DNA from: Cyanobacteria bacterium K_DeepCast_35m_m2_023
GTDB taxonomy: Bacteria > Cyanobacteriota > Cyanobacteriia > PCC-6307 > Cyanobiaceae
DNA length: 7,314 bases
Direction: 5' to 3'
Assembly (NCBI GenBank): GCA_016882345.1
Contig: VGQR01000093.1
Location: forward strand, 1-7,314
In this document: one piece after another, positions 1 to 6,187 of the stretch
Position numbering within the stretch: position 1 is the first letter of the stretch
Layout: the number at the start of each line of letters is the position of its first letter
Position numbers and translations under genes: made by a program
The notes under the pieces: model-generated
The model's database searches: none
What the model was told of the DNA's origin: nothing
The model's input: the letters and a program-made list of their open reading frames with translations, nothing else

Positions 1-462
1 ATAGCGCTTTCCGGTCGGGCGTGGTCCGTCGCCAAACACATGCCCCTGGTGGCCGCCGCAGCGTTTGCAGTGGTATTCGGTGCGGGGGACGATCAGCTTG
101 AAATCAATCTTGGTGCCCAAGGCACCGCTGAGTGGTTGCCAGAAGCTGGGCCAGCCGGTGCCGCTGTCGTACTTGGCCGAGCTGCTGAACAGGGGCAGAT
201 CGCAGCCAGCACAGTGGAATGTTCCTGCACGCTTCTCCTTGTTGAGAGGGCTGCTAAACGGAGGCTCTGTGCCTTCGCGGCGCAGGACCTGGTACGCCGC
301 CGGGCTGAGCCGCTGTTTCCAGGCTGCATCACTGAGGCTCCAGGCAGGATCGCTGGCTTGGCTGGCCGCCTCGGCAGGGGACGGACGTCCGAACAGGGCC
401 CCAGCCCCGGTCGCGATGCTGGCGATCAAGGTTGCGAACAGGGAGCGGCGGGGCAGGGTCAT
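1..462 (-). CDS. msrB: Peptide-methionine (R)-S-oxide reductase MsrB, exported form, 3' end cut by window
   Basis: MsrB reduces the R-sulfoxide of methionine in oxidised proteins, normally with thioredoxin as electron donor. The 154 visible residues show a basic start with twin arginines at 5-6, a hydrophobic stretch at about 8-24 and an AEA signal-peptidase-like site at 30-32. The MsrB fold follows, with zinc-ligand pairs CAGC (84-87) and CKRC (132-135), the GTGWPSF motif (101-107) and GHVFGDGPRPTGKRY (140-154). The family motif continues with the catalytic Cys directly after that RY, so the window ends one codon before it. The ATG at 462 is chosen because the signal peptide starts there; it lies 28 nt after the secG stop, suggesting co-transcription. 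The signal suggests a Tat- or Sec-exported enzyme (periplasm or thylakoid lumen); RRSLF only loosely fits the Tat consensus. Family assignment is firm; location is inferred. Confidence 0.93.
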   Translation of the reverse strand, partial: MTLPRRSLFATLIASIATGAGALFGRPSPAEAASQASDPAWSLSDAAWKQRLSPAAYQVLRREGTEPPFSSPLNKEKRAGTFHCAGCDLPLFSSSAKYDSGTGWPSFWQPLSGALGTKIDFKLIVPRTEYHCKRCGGHQGHVFGDGPRPTGKRY

Positions 463-490
463 CGGCGGGCTGAGCGGCTGGCCCTGATGC

Positions 491-721
491 TCATTTGAGC
501 CAACCGGCGCTGAGCACAACGGCCAGAGCCAGAAAAATGGCCAACAGGGTCCAGCTGATCCGGTTCAAGGTCTGTTCGGCACTGCGGGCACTGCTGAACA
601 TCGAACCGCCACTGGCCGCCAGGCCACCCATGCCGTCAGCCTTGGGGCTGTGCAGCAGCACAGAAATGATCAGCAGAATTCCACTGCTGATCCAGATCCA
701 AGACACGACGGAAATCACCAT
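491..721 (-). CDS. secG: Preprotein translocase subunit SecG
   Basis: SecG is the small accessory subunit of the SecYEG channel in the plasma and thylakoid membranes. The 76-residue product has the family's size and plan: a first membrane helix (about 5-23), a conserved Gly/Ser-rich cytoplasmic loop containing the SPKADGMGG and SGGSMF segments (25-42), and a second helix (about 56-72) ending a few residues before the C-terminus. It starts 9 nt after the gpmI stop and ends 28 nt before msrB, so it is probably the middle gene of a gpmI-secG-msrB transcript. No clear Shine-Dalgarno sequence precedes the ATG, so its translation may be coupled to gpmI (inference). Confidence 0.93.
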   Translation of the reverse strand: MVISVVSWIWISSGILLIISVLLHSPKADGMGGLAASGGSMFSSARSAEQTLNRISWTLLAIFLALAVVLSAGWLK

Positions 722-730
722 GGAATGACT

Positions 731-2317
731 TTAGATGCCGAGGGTTTGTGGAATGCGGCTCAGACCGGCGGGTGTGCCGGCTGCCTGGATCAGGCTTTGG
801 CCGCTCATCAGCTCAGGTTTCGGCAACCCGAGGATCTCGAGCAGGGTGGGGGCAATGTCGGCTAAGCCACCGCCATCACGCAGTTGAACGGCAGTGCCAT
901 GTCCAGGCAGCTTGCGTTGTTCGCCTTCCACCAGGATCACCGGCACCGGATTGGTCGTGTGGGCTGTCCATGCCCTGCCATCAGGACCTTCCATGACTTC
1001 GGCATTGCCGTGATCTGCGGTGATCAACAGGGTGCCCCCCATGCGGTTGGTGGCCTCCATCAATCGGCCGACACAGCGATCGACGGTGCTGATCGCTTGG
1101 CGGGTGGCTTCCATCCGACCGGTGTGGCCCACCATGTCGGGATTGGCGTAATTGATCACGACCAAGGCATAGATCCCTTTTTGGATCGCAGCGATGCAGT
1201 TGTCGGTCAGTTGCTCGGCAGCCATCGCAGGAGCCTGGTCGTAGGTGGCCACACGGGGTGATGGAACCAGATGGCGGTCTTCTCCCGGGAACGCCTGCTC
1301 GATCCCCCCATTCATGAAATAGGTGACATGGGGGTACTTTTCGGTTTCGGCGGTGCGGAACTGGCGCAGTCCAGACTCTGAAACCACCTGCCCAAGCAGT
1401 CCATCGAGGGATTCGGGCGGGAAGGCAACGTCGACAGGCAAGCCCTTTTCGTACTGGGTGAAGGTGACCACATTGAGGGGCTGGATCGCTTCCCTGGGGA
1501 AGGCATCGAAGCTCTCGAGCACCAGGGCCCGAATCAGTTGGCGTACCCGGTCGGGCCTGAAGTTGATGCACACCACGCCATCGCCAGGCTCGATCACGCC
1601 CTCGGCCAGGCGTATCGGTTCAAGGAATTCGTCGCTGACATCATTGGCGTAGGACTGCTGCATGAGTTCTGAAGGACTCAATGAGGTGATCTCGCTGGGC
1701 TCTGTCAGCAGGCGATAGGCCTTCTCGGTGCGCTCCCAGCGGTTGTCACGGTCCATGGCCCAATAGCGACCGCAGAGGGAGGTAATCACCCCGACGCCAG
1801 AATCCTGAATTTGTGCCTCGATGCGATCGATGAAGGCCATGGCGCTGGTCGGTGCCGTGTCCCGTCCGTCAGTGATCACATGGATGCAGACGCGGCTCAG
1901 GCCTCGGCTGGACGCCCAGTGCAGCAATCCGCCCAGGTGCTCCACATGGCTGTGCACCCCCCCATCGGAACAGAGACCGAGCAGGTGCAGGGTGCCTCCA
2001 TTGGAGTTGAGCCGGTCGGCCAATTGATTCAGGGCCGGGTTTGAGGCGATCGATCCATCGCGCACGGCCTGGCCGATGCGCACCAGTTCTTGGCGAATGA
2101 TGCGGCCCGAGCCAATGGTCAGGTGTCCGACTTCAGAGTTGCCCATCTGCTGATCGGGCAAACCCACGGCACCGCCACTGGCTTCGATCAGGGTGTGCGG
2201 ATAGGCATGCCAGAGGGCATCCATCACCGGGGTGTCTGCGCTGCGGATGGCGTTGTGTTCGTCGTCATTGCTGTAACCCCATCCATCCAAGATGGCCAGT
2301 ACGACCGGGGCGACCAT
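731..2317 (-). CDS. gpmI: 2,3-bisphosphoglycerate-independent phosphoglycerate mutase
   Basis: This cytoplasmic enzyme interconverts 3- and 2-phosphoglycerate, linking Calvin-cycle output to PEP and pyruvate. The 528-residue product is of normal family length and carries the expected di-metal (Mn) phosphatase and transferase residues: D11 in LDGWG, the phospho-acceptor S61 in MGNSEVGH, H122, R152/D153 in TDGRD, R184 and R190, R254/R257 in NFRPDR, K327, D394/H398 in NPDMVGH, D435/H436 in ADHGNAE and H453. The frame stays open 48 codons upstream (to 2461), but homologues begin near [13 protein letters not shown], so the ATG at 2317 is preferred. An AAGG lies only 2 nt before it, which is poor spacing; a GTG further upstream cannot be excluded. 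It is the first gene of the minus-strand set and divergent from pyrR. Confidence 0.97.
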   Translation of the reverse strand: MVAPVVLAILDGWGYSNDDEHNAIRSADTPVMDALWHAYPHTLIEASGGAVGLPDQQMGNSEVGHLTIGSGRIIRQELVRIGQAVRDGSIASNPALNQLADRLNSNGGTLHLLGLCSDGGVHSHVEHLGGLLHWASSRGLSRVCIHVITDGRDTAPTSAMAFIDRIEAQIQDSGVGVITSLCGRYWAMDRDNRWERTEKAYRLLTEPSEITSLSPSELMQQSYANDVSDEFLEPIRLAEGVIEPGDGVVCINFRPDRVRQLIRALVLESFDAFPREAIQPLNVVTFTQYEKGLPVDVAFPPESLDGLLGQVVSESGLRQFRTAETEKYPHVTYFMNGGIEQAFPGEDRHLVPSPRVATYDQAPAMAAEQLTDNCIAAIQKGIYALVVINYANPDMVGHTGRMEATRQAISTVDRCVGRLMEATNRMGGTLLITADHGNAEVMEGPDGRAWTAHTTNPVPVILVEGEQRKLPGHGTAVQLRDGGGLADIAPTLLEILGLPKPELMSGQSLIQAAGTPAGLSRIPQTLGI

Positions 2318-2401
2318 TGCCTTGGATTCGCTGAACAGGGCATTGGAAGCTGGTTTGGAATCCAGCACCGTCGATGGGGAGTCGTGGGGGGAGGGAACTG
2401 C

Positions 2402-2425
2402 TTTCACCCGATCTGTTTCACCCGA
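2402..2425. repeat. Tandem 10-bp direct repeat in gpmI/pyrR divergent spacer
   Basis: TTTCACCCGA occurs at 2402-2411 and again, identical, at 2416-2425, separated by TCTG (14-bp period). On the minus strand it reads TCGGGTGAAA twice, about 85 nt upstream of the chosen gpmI start. Side-by-side identical half-sites in a divergent spacer resemble a binding site for a response-regulator-type dimer, but the sequence does not match a site I know. The repeat itself is seen; the regulatory role is inference. Confidence 0.5.
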
Positions 2426-2548
2426 GCACCGAACGAATGGATTGCGGCAATGGCCCAGCAATCACACTCCTCCAACCTACCTCCCGCCATGAGCCTGATC
2501 CCAGCGGATCCCCCGTCGCGTCAGGCTTTGGGCACACCCTGCTCTTCG

Positions 2549-2554
2549 TAGAAT
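2549..2554 (+). promoter_or_regulatory. Candidate -10 box for pyrR
   Basis: TAGAAT differs from TATAAT at one position and lies 26 nt before the pyrR ATG. A TTGGGC at 2528-2533, 15 nt upstream, would be a weak -35. If used, transcription would start near 2561 and leave a leader of only about 20 nt, too short for a PyrR-type attenuator. The rest of the 2318-2580 spacer shows no other convincing promoter on either strand. Confidence 0.35.
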
Positions 2555-2580
2555 GACCTGGAGCCCAAGCCAGGCCAGCG

Positions 2581-3186
2581 ATGTCGCCAGCGCGATCGAA
2601 CGATCAGCCGTCATCCAGGCGTGAGCTGTTATCAGCCCAGGACCTGGGACGCACGGTGGAGCGCCTGGCATCCCAAGTGCTCGAAGGGGTTGCCGACAGC
2701 CGTGCTTTGGTGTTGCTCGGCATTCCCACCCGCGGCGTGGTTTTGGCGCAAGTTCTGGCCGAGCGGCTGGAAGCCCGCTGCGGTCATCCGATCGATTGCG
2801 GCAGCCTGGATCCCACCTTTCATCGGGACGATCTCGAGCTGGTGGCGACCCGCTGGGTTCAATCCACCGACCTGCCCGTCAATCTTGAGGGACGACAGGT
2901 GGTGTTGGTCGATGACGTCATCTTTACGGGACGTACGGTCCGTGCTGCCCTCGAGGCGCTGCAGGCCTGGGGCCGACCCCGGCGCGTGGGCCTGCTGGTG
3001 ATGGTGGATCGGGGCCACCGCGAGCTGCCCATCCAACCCGATTTCTGCGGTCGGGTCGTTCCGACCAGCCGTGACGAGTCGATTCAGCTCTGTCTGAAGG
3101 CCATCGATGGCGAAGAAGGCGTGTTCCTGCTGCGGGACCCCCTGGCTGAGCGGGCCGATCTGGCCGATGGCTTCAAGCGAGACTGA
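2581..3186 (+). CDS. pyrR: Bifunctional pyr regulator / uracil phosphoribosyltransferase PyrR
   Basis: PyrR makes UMP from uracil and PRPP; in Firmicutes it also binds pyr mRNA to control pyrimidine biosynthesis. The 201-residue product shows the type I phosphoribosyltransferase fold: GIPTRG (47-52), the LDPTFHRDDL segment typical of PyrR (76-85), the PRPP-binding motif VVLVDDVIFTGRT (107-119) and VDRGHRELPIQPDF (142-155). It is about 20 residues longer than common PyrR proteins, through a polar N-terminal tail (1-15) and a charged C-terminal tail (about 188-201). The ATG at 2581 is the only good start. No pyr biosynthesis gene is adjacent. It diverges from gpmI and converges on ftrV. Enzyme activity is likely; an RNA-binding role is not shown by anything here. 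Confidence 0.93.
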   Translation: MSPARSNDQPSSRRELLSAQDLGRTVERLASQVLEGVADSRALVLLGIPTRGVVLAQVLAERLEARCGHPIDCGSLDPTFHRDDLELVATRWVQSTDLPVNLEGRQVVLVDDVIFTGRTVRAALEALQAWGRPRRVGLLVMVDRGHRELPIQPDFCGRVVPTSRDESIQLCLKAIDGEEGVFLLRDPLAERADLADGFKRD

Positions 3187-3222
3187 ACTCGCCCGCCGAC
3201 CTCACGACAGCAGGGTGAGTTC
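3185..3222. repeat. Inverted repeat spanning the convergent pyrR/ftrV ends
   Basis: GAACTCGCCC (3185-3194) can pair with GGGTGAGTTC (3213-3222), nine Watson-Crick pairs plus one G-U as plus-strand RNA, around an 18-nt loop. It covers both stop codons, which are 15 nt apart. There is no T-run on either side, so it is not a classical intrinsic terminator. It could act as a weak bidirectional terminator or an mRNA 3'-end structure, or it could be chance. Confidence 0.35.
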
Positions 3223-3423
3223 GTCAGAGCGCAGATGGGCCCTAAATTTTCCGAATGCCACCACCACGGGCAGGGTTGGACTGATCGGTCGTCCATGCCA
3301 GTCGTGAAGCACCGCGACAATCTCGCCGTCCTGTCCATTGAGGTCAAAAGCCTGGCCGCGGTGTTGAGGGTGGTGAAACACCACCACGCTGCTGCTGACC
3401 TTGACTTTGTCCCCTGGCTGCAT
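3202..3423 (-). CDS. ftrV: Ferredoxin-thioredoxin reductase, variable chain (FtrV)
   Basis: FtrV is the non-catalytic SH3-like subunit of ferredoxin-thioredoxin reductase, which passes photosynthetic electrons from ferredoxin to thioredoxins; the Fe-S catalytic chain (FtrC) is encoded elsewhere. The 73-residue product matches the family's size and core: GDKVKV near the start, VVVFHHPQHRGQAFDL (13-28), DGEIVAVL (32-39), GRPISPTLPVVVAF (44-57) and FRAHLRSDEL (60-69). No redox-active cysteine is present, as expected. A further in-frame ATG at 3459 would add 12 residues, but the start at 3423 gives the usual length. It lies 44 nt after the TPR-like gene and is probably the last gene of the Hsp70-TPR-ftrV group. 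Confidence 0.92.
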   Translation of the reverse strand: MQPGDKVKVSSSVVVFHHPQHRGQAFDLNGQDGEIVAVLHDWHGRPISPTLPVVVAFGKFRAHLRSDELTLLS

Positions 3424-3467
3424 TGCTCTGGGTCCCTGGCTGCGCGGCAATCTTGTCATGCTGCAGC

Positions 3468-4295
3468 TCAGCGCCGACAGGCGGTATCGGGGCCTGCTTC
3501 CATCACCTGCCCTCCCAGGGCTTTGCAAGCTGCTTCAAAGGCGCTCCATTCGTCCATGCCCTGGGCGATGCGGCGTTGCACCTGGGCATCGAGTTCCTGA
3601 GGGGGGACCGCATGGGGCAGCCTGCCGTGGCTGTCACGCTCGCGGCCAAGCCCGCGCAGGCCGTTGATGCCGGATTCGGTGGCCTGACGCAAATCCCGGC
3701 TCTGTTGTCTCCACCAGGGATGGTCGATGCGGTTGAGGGCATCGATGGCTTCCCACCACCGCTTCTGTGCCACGAGCTTGCGGGCTCGCTCCAACTGATA
3801 ACGGTTGCTGTTCCAGATTTCGCGAAGGTTGTCGCCCAGACTGCTCCTGCCCGGCTTGTGGTTTTCGCCGATGGGCTCCAGCAACGCCAGGGCCGCATTG
3901 AGATCCCCCTGTTGAAAACGCTGCAGGGCCAGCTGCTGCAGATCGTCTTCCCAGGTCTGCAACTGCAGGCGATCGGCTTCACCGCCAGCCGCTGAATTGG
4001 CCAATCTCAGCTGCAGGGCCATCGCCTCTGCCCAGCGCCGCTGCCGCCACAGCTCGCGCGCTTTCAGCCGCCGGCAGCGGGCTTGCTCGTTGGGAGTGCC
4101 GCCTCCCAGCCAGCGCAGGGCAGCCAGTTGATCGCTGTAGTTCAGGCAGGCTTCGAGGTCGCCACGGGCGATCGACTGTTGAAGGCGCCCGGGCAACTGC
4201 CGCTCCCAGATGTAAGTCGCCCCCACAGCCGTGGCCACCAGACCCAGGGTCAGGCCGAGCCAGAAACGAGGAAGCCTGTGCCGGCGCAGGGCCAA
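3468..4295 (-). CDS. Single-pass membrane protein with TPR-like helical repeats, unknown function
   Basis: I do not recognise a named family. From the TTG at 4295 the product is 275 residues: a basic N-terminus (RRHR at 4-7), one hydrophobic segment (about 11-29), then a helical region. This region has four similar hairpin motifs, around RGDLEACL (44-51), QRRWAEAM (85-92), QGDLNAALALLEPI (129-142) and QKRWWEAIDAL (177-187), spaced roughly 40-48 residues apart. The third fits the TPR consensus best. A C-terminal segment (about 232-275) is separate and holds Cys257 and Cys273. The charge pattern predicts N-inside, with the repeats in the periplasm or lumen, or an uncleaved signal. No in-frame ATG lies near the start; an ATG at 4315, 11 nt after the Hsp70 stop, is one base out of frame. 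It sits between the Hsp70-like gene and ftrV in a likely operon. That the gene is real is likely; function is unknown. Confidence 0.78.
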   Translation of the reverse strand: MALRRHRLPRFWLGLTLGLVATAVGATYIWERQLPGRLQQSIARGDLEACLNYSDQLAALRWLGGGTPNEQARCRRLKARELWRQRRWAEAMALQLRLANSAAGGEADRLQLQTWEDDLQQLALQRFQQGDLNAALALLEPIGENHKPGRSSLGDNLREIWNSNRYQLERARKLVAQKRWWEAIDALNRIDHPWWRQQSRDLRQATESGINGLRGLGRERDSHGRLPHAVPPQELDAQVQRRIAQGMDEWSAFEAACKALGGQVMEAGPDTACRR

Positions 4296-4326
4296 GGCAG
4301 ATGGGAAAAAGTCATTCCGTTTTAGG

Positions 4327-5892
4327 TCAGCGCACCGGCCCCAGGCGCTGCACTGTTGCCGGCCTGTCGCAGTGAGCCAGATCTTGGACCTCCAGGCAGA
4401 GCTGGGCGTCGGTATCGATGCCAAATCGCAACAGCAGCCGATCCTCCCCCTGCCGGCCAGGAGGATCCACAACCAGGGGTGGCGGCTGCTGGGGCCATGG
4501 GGTGACCTGCGGCGGCCCAGCAGCGCGGTTACGCAGGACGGGCAACCCGTTCTCAAAAATGACTTCGCCGCGCTGCCGGTCAGCCGGTTCTCCCAGAACC
4601 AGCTCGATCGCGTCCTGGCCATCGCGGCTGCAGGCGAGTCGCAGCTCCAGGGGTTGCTCGGTGGGCCAGCTCTGGCCCGGTACATAGAGGGGATGCCAGT
4701 GGTGCTGCCCGCTGCGGCGGTCCCAGCAGCGCAGGGACACGCCCTGGCTCAGCACATCGCGCAGCTGGACCCCCGGGGTCAGGGCTAGAGCCCCCAGCGC
4801 CACGGCTTCGATCGGCCGTTGGCTGCGCACCGGCACCGGCACGGCGTCGAAGCGCTGCATGAGCCAGTGCTGGATCGCTCCAAGCCGGCTGGTGCCGCCA
4901 ACCGGTAGCACCGCATCGATCTGGTCGATCGCCACGCCAGCGGCGCGAGCCTGGGCCAGCACGCTCTCGAGCAGTGCATCGAGTTGGCTGATCAGCCCGT
5001 GTCGCTGCAGCACCGCGTCGAGGGTGTCGTGGTCCAGCTGCAGATCGATCGGCGGCCGTGATGGGGGACACCACAGCGTGCGGGCCACCGGGGCCTGGCT
5101 GAGTTGGCATTTGAGCTGCTCGGTCTGGGCCAGCAGGGACCTCGCCAAGGGCTCATTGGGGCACAGATGGGCTGCGATCCAGCGGTCGATGTCACGCCCA
5201 CCGATGGCCAGGCCGGCTTTGGCCAGCACCTTGGCGGTGCGCAGGCTCTGGCAGCTGCCATCCAGCAGCCGCCCTCCCAGGCGCAGCAGCTGGGCAATCG
5301 GAGCGGCGCGGCCTTCTCCGCCCGCCAACTGCACCAGCGACAGGTCGGTGGTGCCCCCGCCCAGATCGATGACCAGCACGGTGCTGCCCGGGGGCAACCC
5401 GCAGCCGATCGCCGCAGCGGTGGGTTCATCCAACAGGGCGATTTCGGCAACGGCGAGGCGCTGGGCCAGTTGCAGCAGCCAGCGGCGGTAGCCGCCATAG
5501 GTGTCGATCGGTGCGGTCAGCACCAGGCGCTGGGGACTGATGTCAGCCGGCAGGGCTTGCCACAGCTGCAGCAGCAGCAGCTCGCCGGCTGCTTCGGGGC
5601 TCAGGGGCAGGTCAGTGTTGCGCCCTGCTGCCCATGGCTCGGCACCGATCAGACGCTTGAAATCACGCTGCAGCTCGGGTCCCTCGGCGAAAGCCAGGCC
5701 GGCCTCGAGCACCTGCCGGCCGAGCAGTGGTTTGGGCGCGTCGGCGCTGCTGAGCCACAGCAGCGAGGGCACGACGCAAGGATCGTCCAGGCTGTAGGGA
5801 TCGATGTTCAGCAGCCGTGCCGGTTCGCCCGGGGCCTGGAAGGCCACCACCGTGGAGCTGCTGCCCAGGTCGATCGCGAGGGTCCCCTGCAT
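4327..5892 (-). CDS. Lidless Hsp70/DnaK-family ATPase
   Basis: The 521-residue product is an Hsp70-type ATPase shorter than DnaK (about 630-640). The nucleotide-binding domain is complete by motif: phosphate-1 IDLGSSSTVV (7-16), FKRLIG (78-83, with the lysine matching DnaK K70), LTAP (125-128), DEPTAAA (155-161), phosphate-2 IDLGGGTTDLSL (175-186, T181 matching DnaK T199) and the adenosine motif LPVGGTSRLG (329-338). The usual DVLLLDV linker reads DVLSQGV (379-385). A reduced beta substrate-binding domain follows, around 386-515, with LLLRFGIDTDAQLCLEV (486-502); the alpha-helical lid and EEVD-type tail are absent. The start is well supported: AGAAGGA lies 5 nt before the ATG. It is divergent from rpoZ and is the first gene of the Hsp70-TPR-ftrV group. 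It is probably not the housekeeping DnaK; its client is unknown. Confidence 0.92.
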   Translation of the reverse strand: MQGTLAIDLGSSSTVVAFQAPGEPARLLNIDPYSLDDPCVVPSLLWLSSADAPKPLLGRQVLEAGLAFAEGPELQRDFKRLIGAEPWAAGRNTDLPLSPEAAGELLLLQLWQALPADISPQRLVLTAPIDTYGGYRRWLLQLAQRLAVAEIALLDEPTAAAIGCGLPPGSTVLVIDLGGGTTDLSLVQLAGGEGRAAPIAQLLRLGGRLLDGSCQSLRTAKVLAKAGLAIGGRDIDRWIAAHLCPNEPLARSLLAQTEQLKCQLSQAPVARTLWCPPSRPPIDLQLDHDTLDAVLQRHGLISQLDALLESVLAQARAAGVAIDQIDAVLPVGGTSRLGAIQHWLMQRFDAVPVPVRSQRPIEAVALGALALTPGVQLRDVLSQGVSLRCWDRRSGQHHWHPLYVPGQSWPTEQPLELRLACSRDGQDAIELVLGEPADRQRGEVIFENGLPVLRNRAAGPPQVTPWPQQPPPLVVDPPGRQGEDRLLLRFGIDTDAQLCLEVQDLAHCDRPATVQRLGPVR

Positions 5893-5897
5893 GGCTG

Positions 5898-5904
5898 TCC
5901 TTCT
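5898..5904 (-). promoter_or_regulatory. Strong Shine-Dalgarno of the Hsp70-like gene
   Basis: On the minus strand AGAAGGA precedes the ATG at 5892 by 5 nt. It is the clearest ribosome binding site in the window and fixes this start; most neighbours have weak or no Shine-Dalgarno sequences. Confidence 0.75.
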
Positions 5905-5914
5905 AGCGGCCCTG

Positions 5915-5928
5915 GGTCAGGCCTGACC
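5915..5928. promoter_or_regulatory. Perfect 14-bp palindrome in the Hsp70-like/rpoZ divergent spacer
   Basis: GGTCAGGCCTGACC is its own reverse complement and lies in the 62-nt spacer between two divergent genes, 22 nt from the Hsp70-like start and 26 nt from the rpoZ start. A further GGTCA half-site occurs at 5937-5941, so GACCT (5925-5929) can also pair with AGGTC (5936-5940). The position suits an operator acting on one or both promoters. No convincing -10/-35 pair was found; TAAGGT at 5929-5934 is a weak -10 candidate for rpoZ. The role is inferred. Confidence 0.45.
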
Positions 5929-5954
5929 TAAGGTGAGGTCATCGGCGAACGGTT

Positions 5955-6185
5955 ATGTACAGCGGTCTCGAGATCAGTGCCAAGGATCTGGCCAAGCGTG
6001 GCGAAAGTTTGATTCGCCACTCGAGCAACCGCTACCTCACCACTGTGCGCATTGCCTATCGCGCCAAACAGCGCCGTTTTGATGACTTTGATGGTTTGCT
6101 CGATGACTCGATGGTCAAGCCGGTCCAGCGCGCCATCATCGAGCTCAGTGACGAGCAGGATCAACCAGACCTGTTGCCTGGCTGA
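5955..6185 (+). CDS. rpoZ: DNA-directed RNA polymerase omega subunit
   Basis: RpoZ is the small omega subunit that helps fold and assemble the beta-prime chain of RNA polymerase. The 76-residue product matches the short cyanobacterial form: [20 protein letters not shown] (9-28), the [11 protein letters not shown] helix (31-41) and [13 protein letters not shown] (55-67). The ATG at 5955 has no evident Shine-Dalgarno sequence. The gene diverges from the Hsp70-like gene and is followed 2 nt after its stop by the DUF1818 gene, so the two are surely co-transcribed and probably translationally coupled. Confidence 0.95.
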   Translation: MYSGLEISAKDLAKRGESLIRHSSNRYLTTVRIAYRAKQRRFDDFDGLLDDSMVKPVQRAIIELSDEQDQPDLLPG

Positions 6186-6187
6186 GC

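Noticed and set aside
981..1571. 196-codon open frame inside gpmI on the same strand
   Set aside because: Out-of-frame shadow of gpmI, rich in Arg/Pro/His, with no family resemblance.
2090..2551. Plus-strand open frame across the gpmI start and the divergent spacer
   Set aside because: Mostly antisense to gpmI; the tail from the ATG at 2490 encodes about 20 residues with no Shine-Dalgarno and no similarity.
3424..3459. Longer ftrV starting at ATG 3459
   Set aside because: It would add 12 residues absent from typical ~74-residue FtrV; the start at 3423 fits the family.
3423..3995. 190-codon plus-strand open frame opposite the TPR-like gene
   Set aside because: The minus strand gives a coherent membrane plus repeat protein that fits the operon; the plus frame shows no domain and would cross the ftrV start.
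5104..5931. 275-codon open frame on the plus strand opposite the Hsp70-like gene
   Set aside because: It lies antisense to a gene with clear Hsp70 motifs; composition is Gln/Gly/Ala-rich as expected of a high-GC shadow frame, with no recognisable domain.
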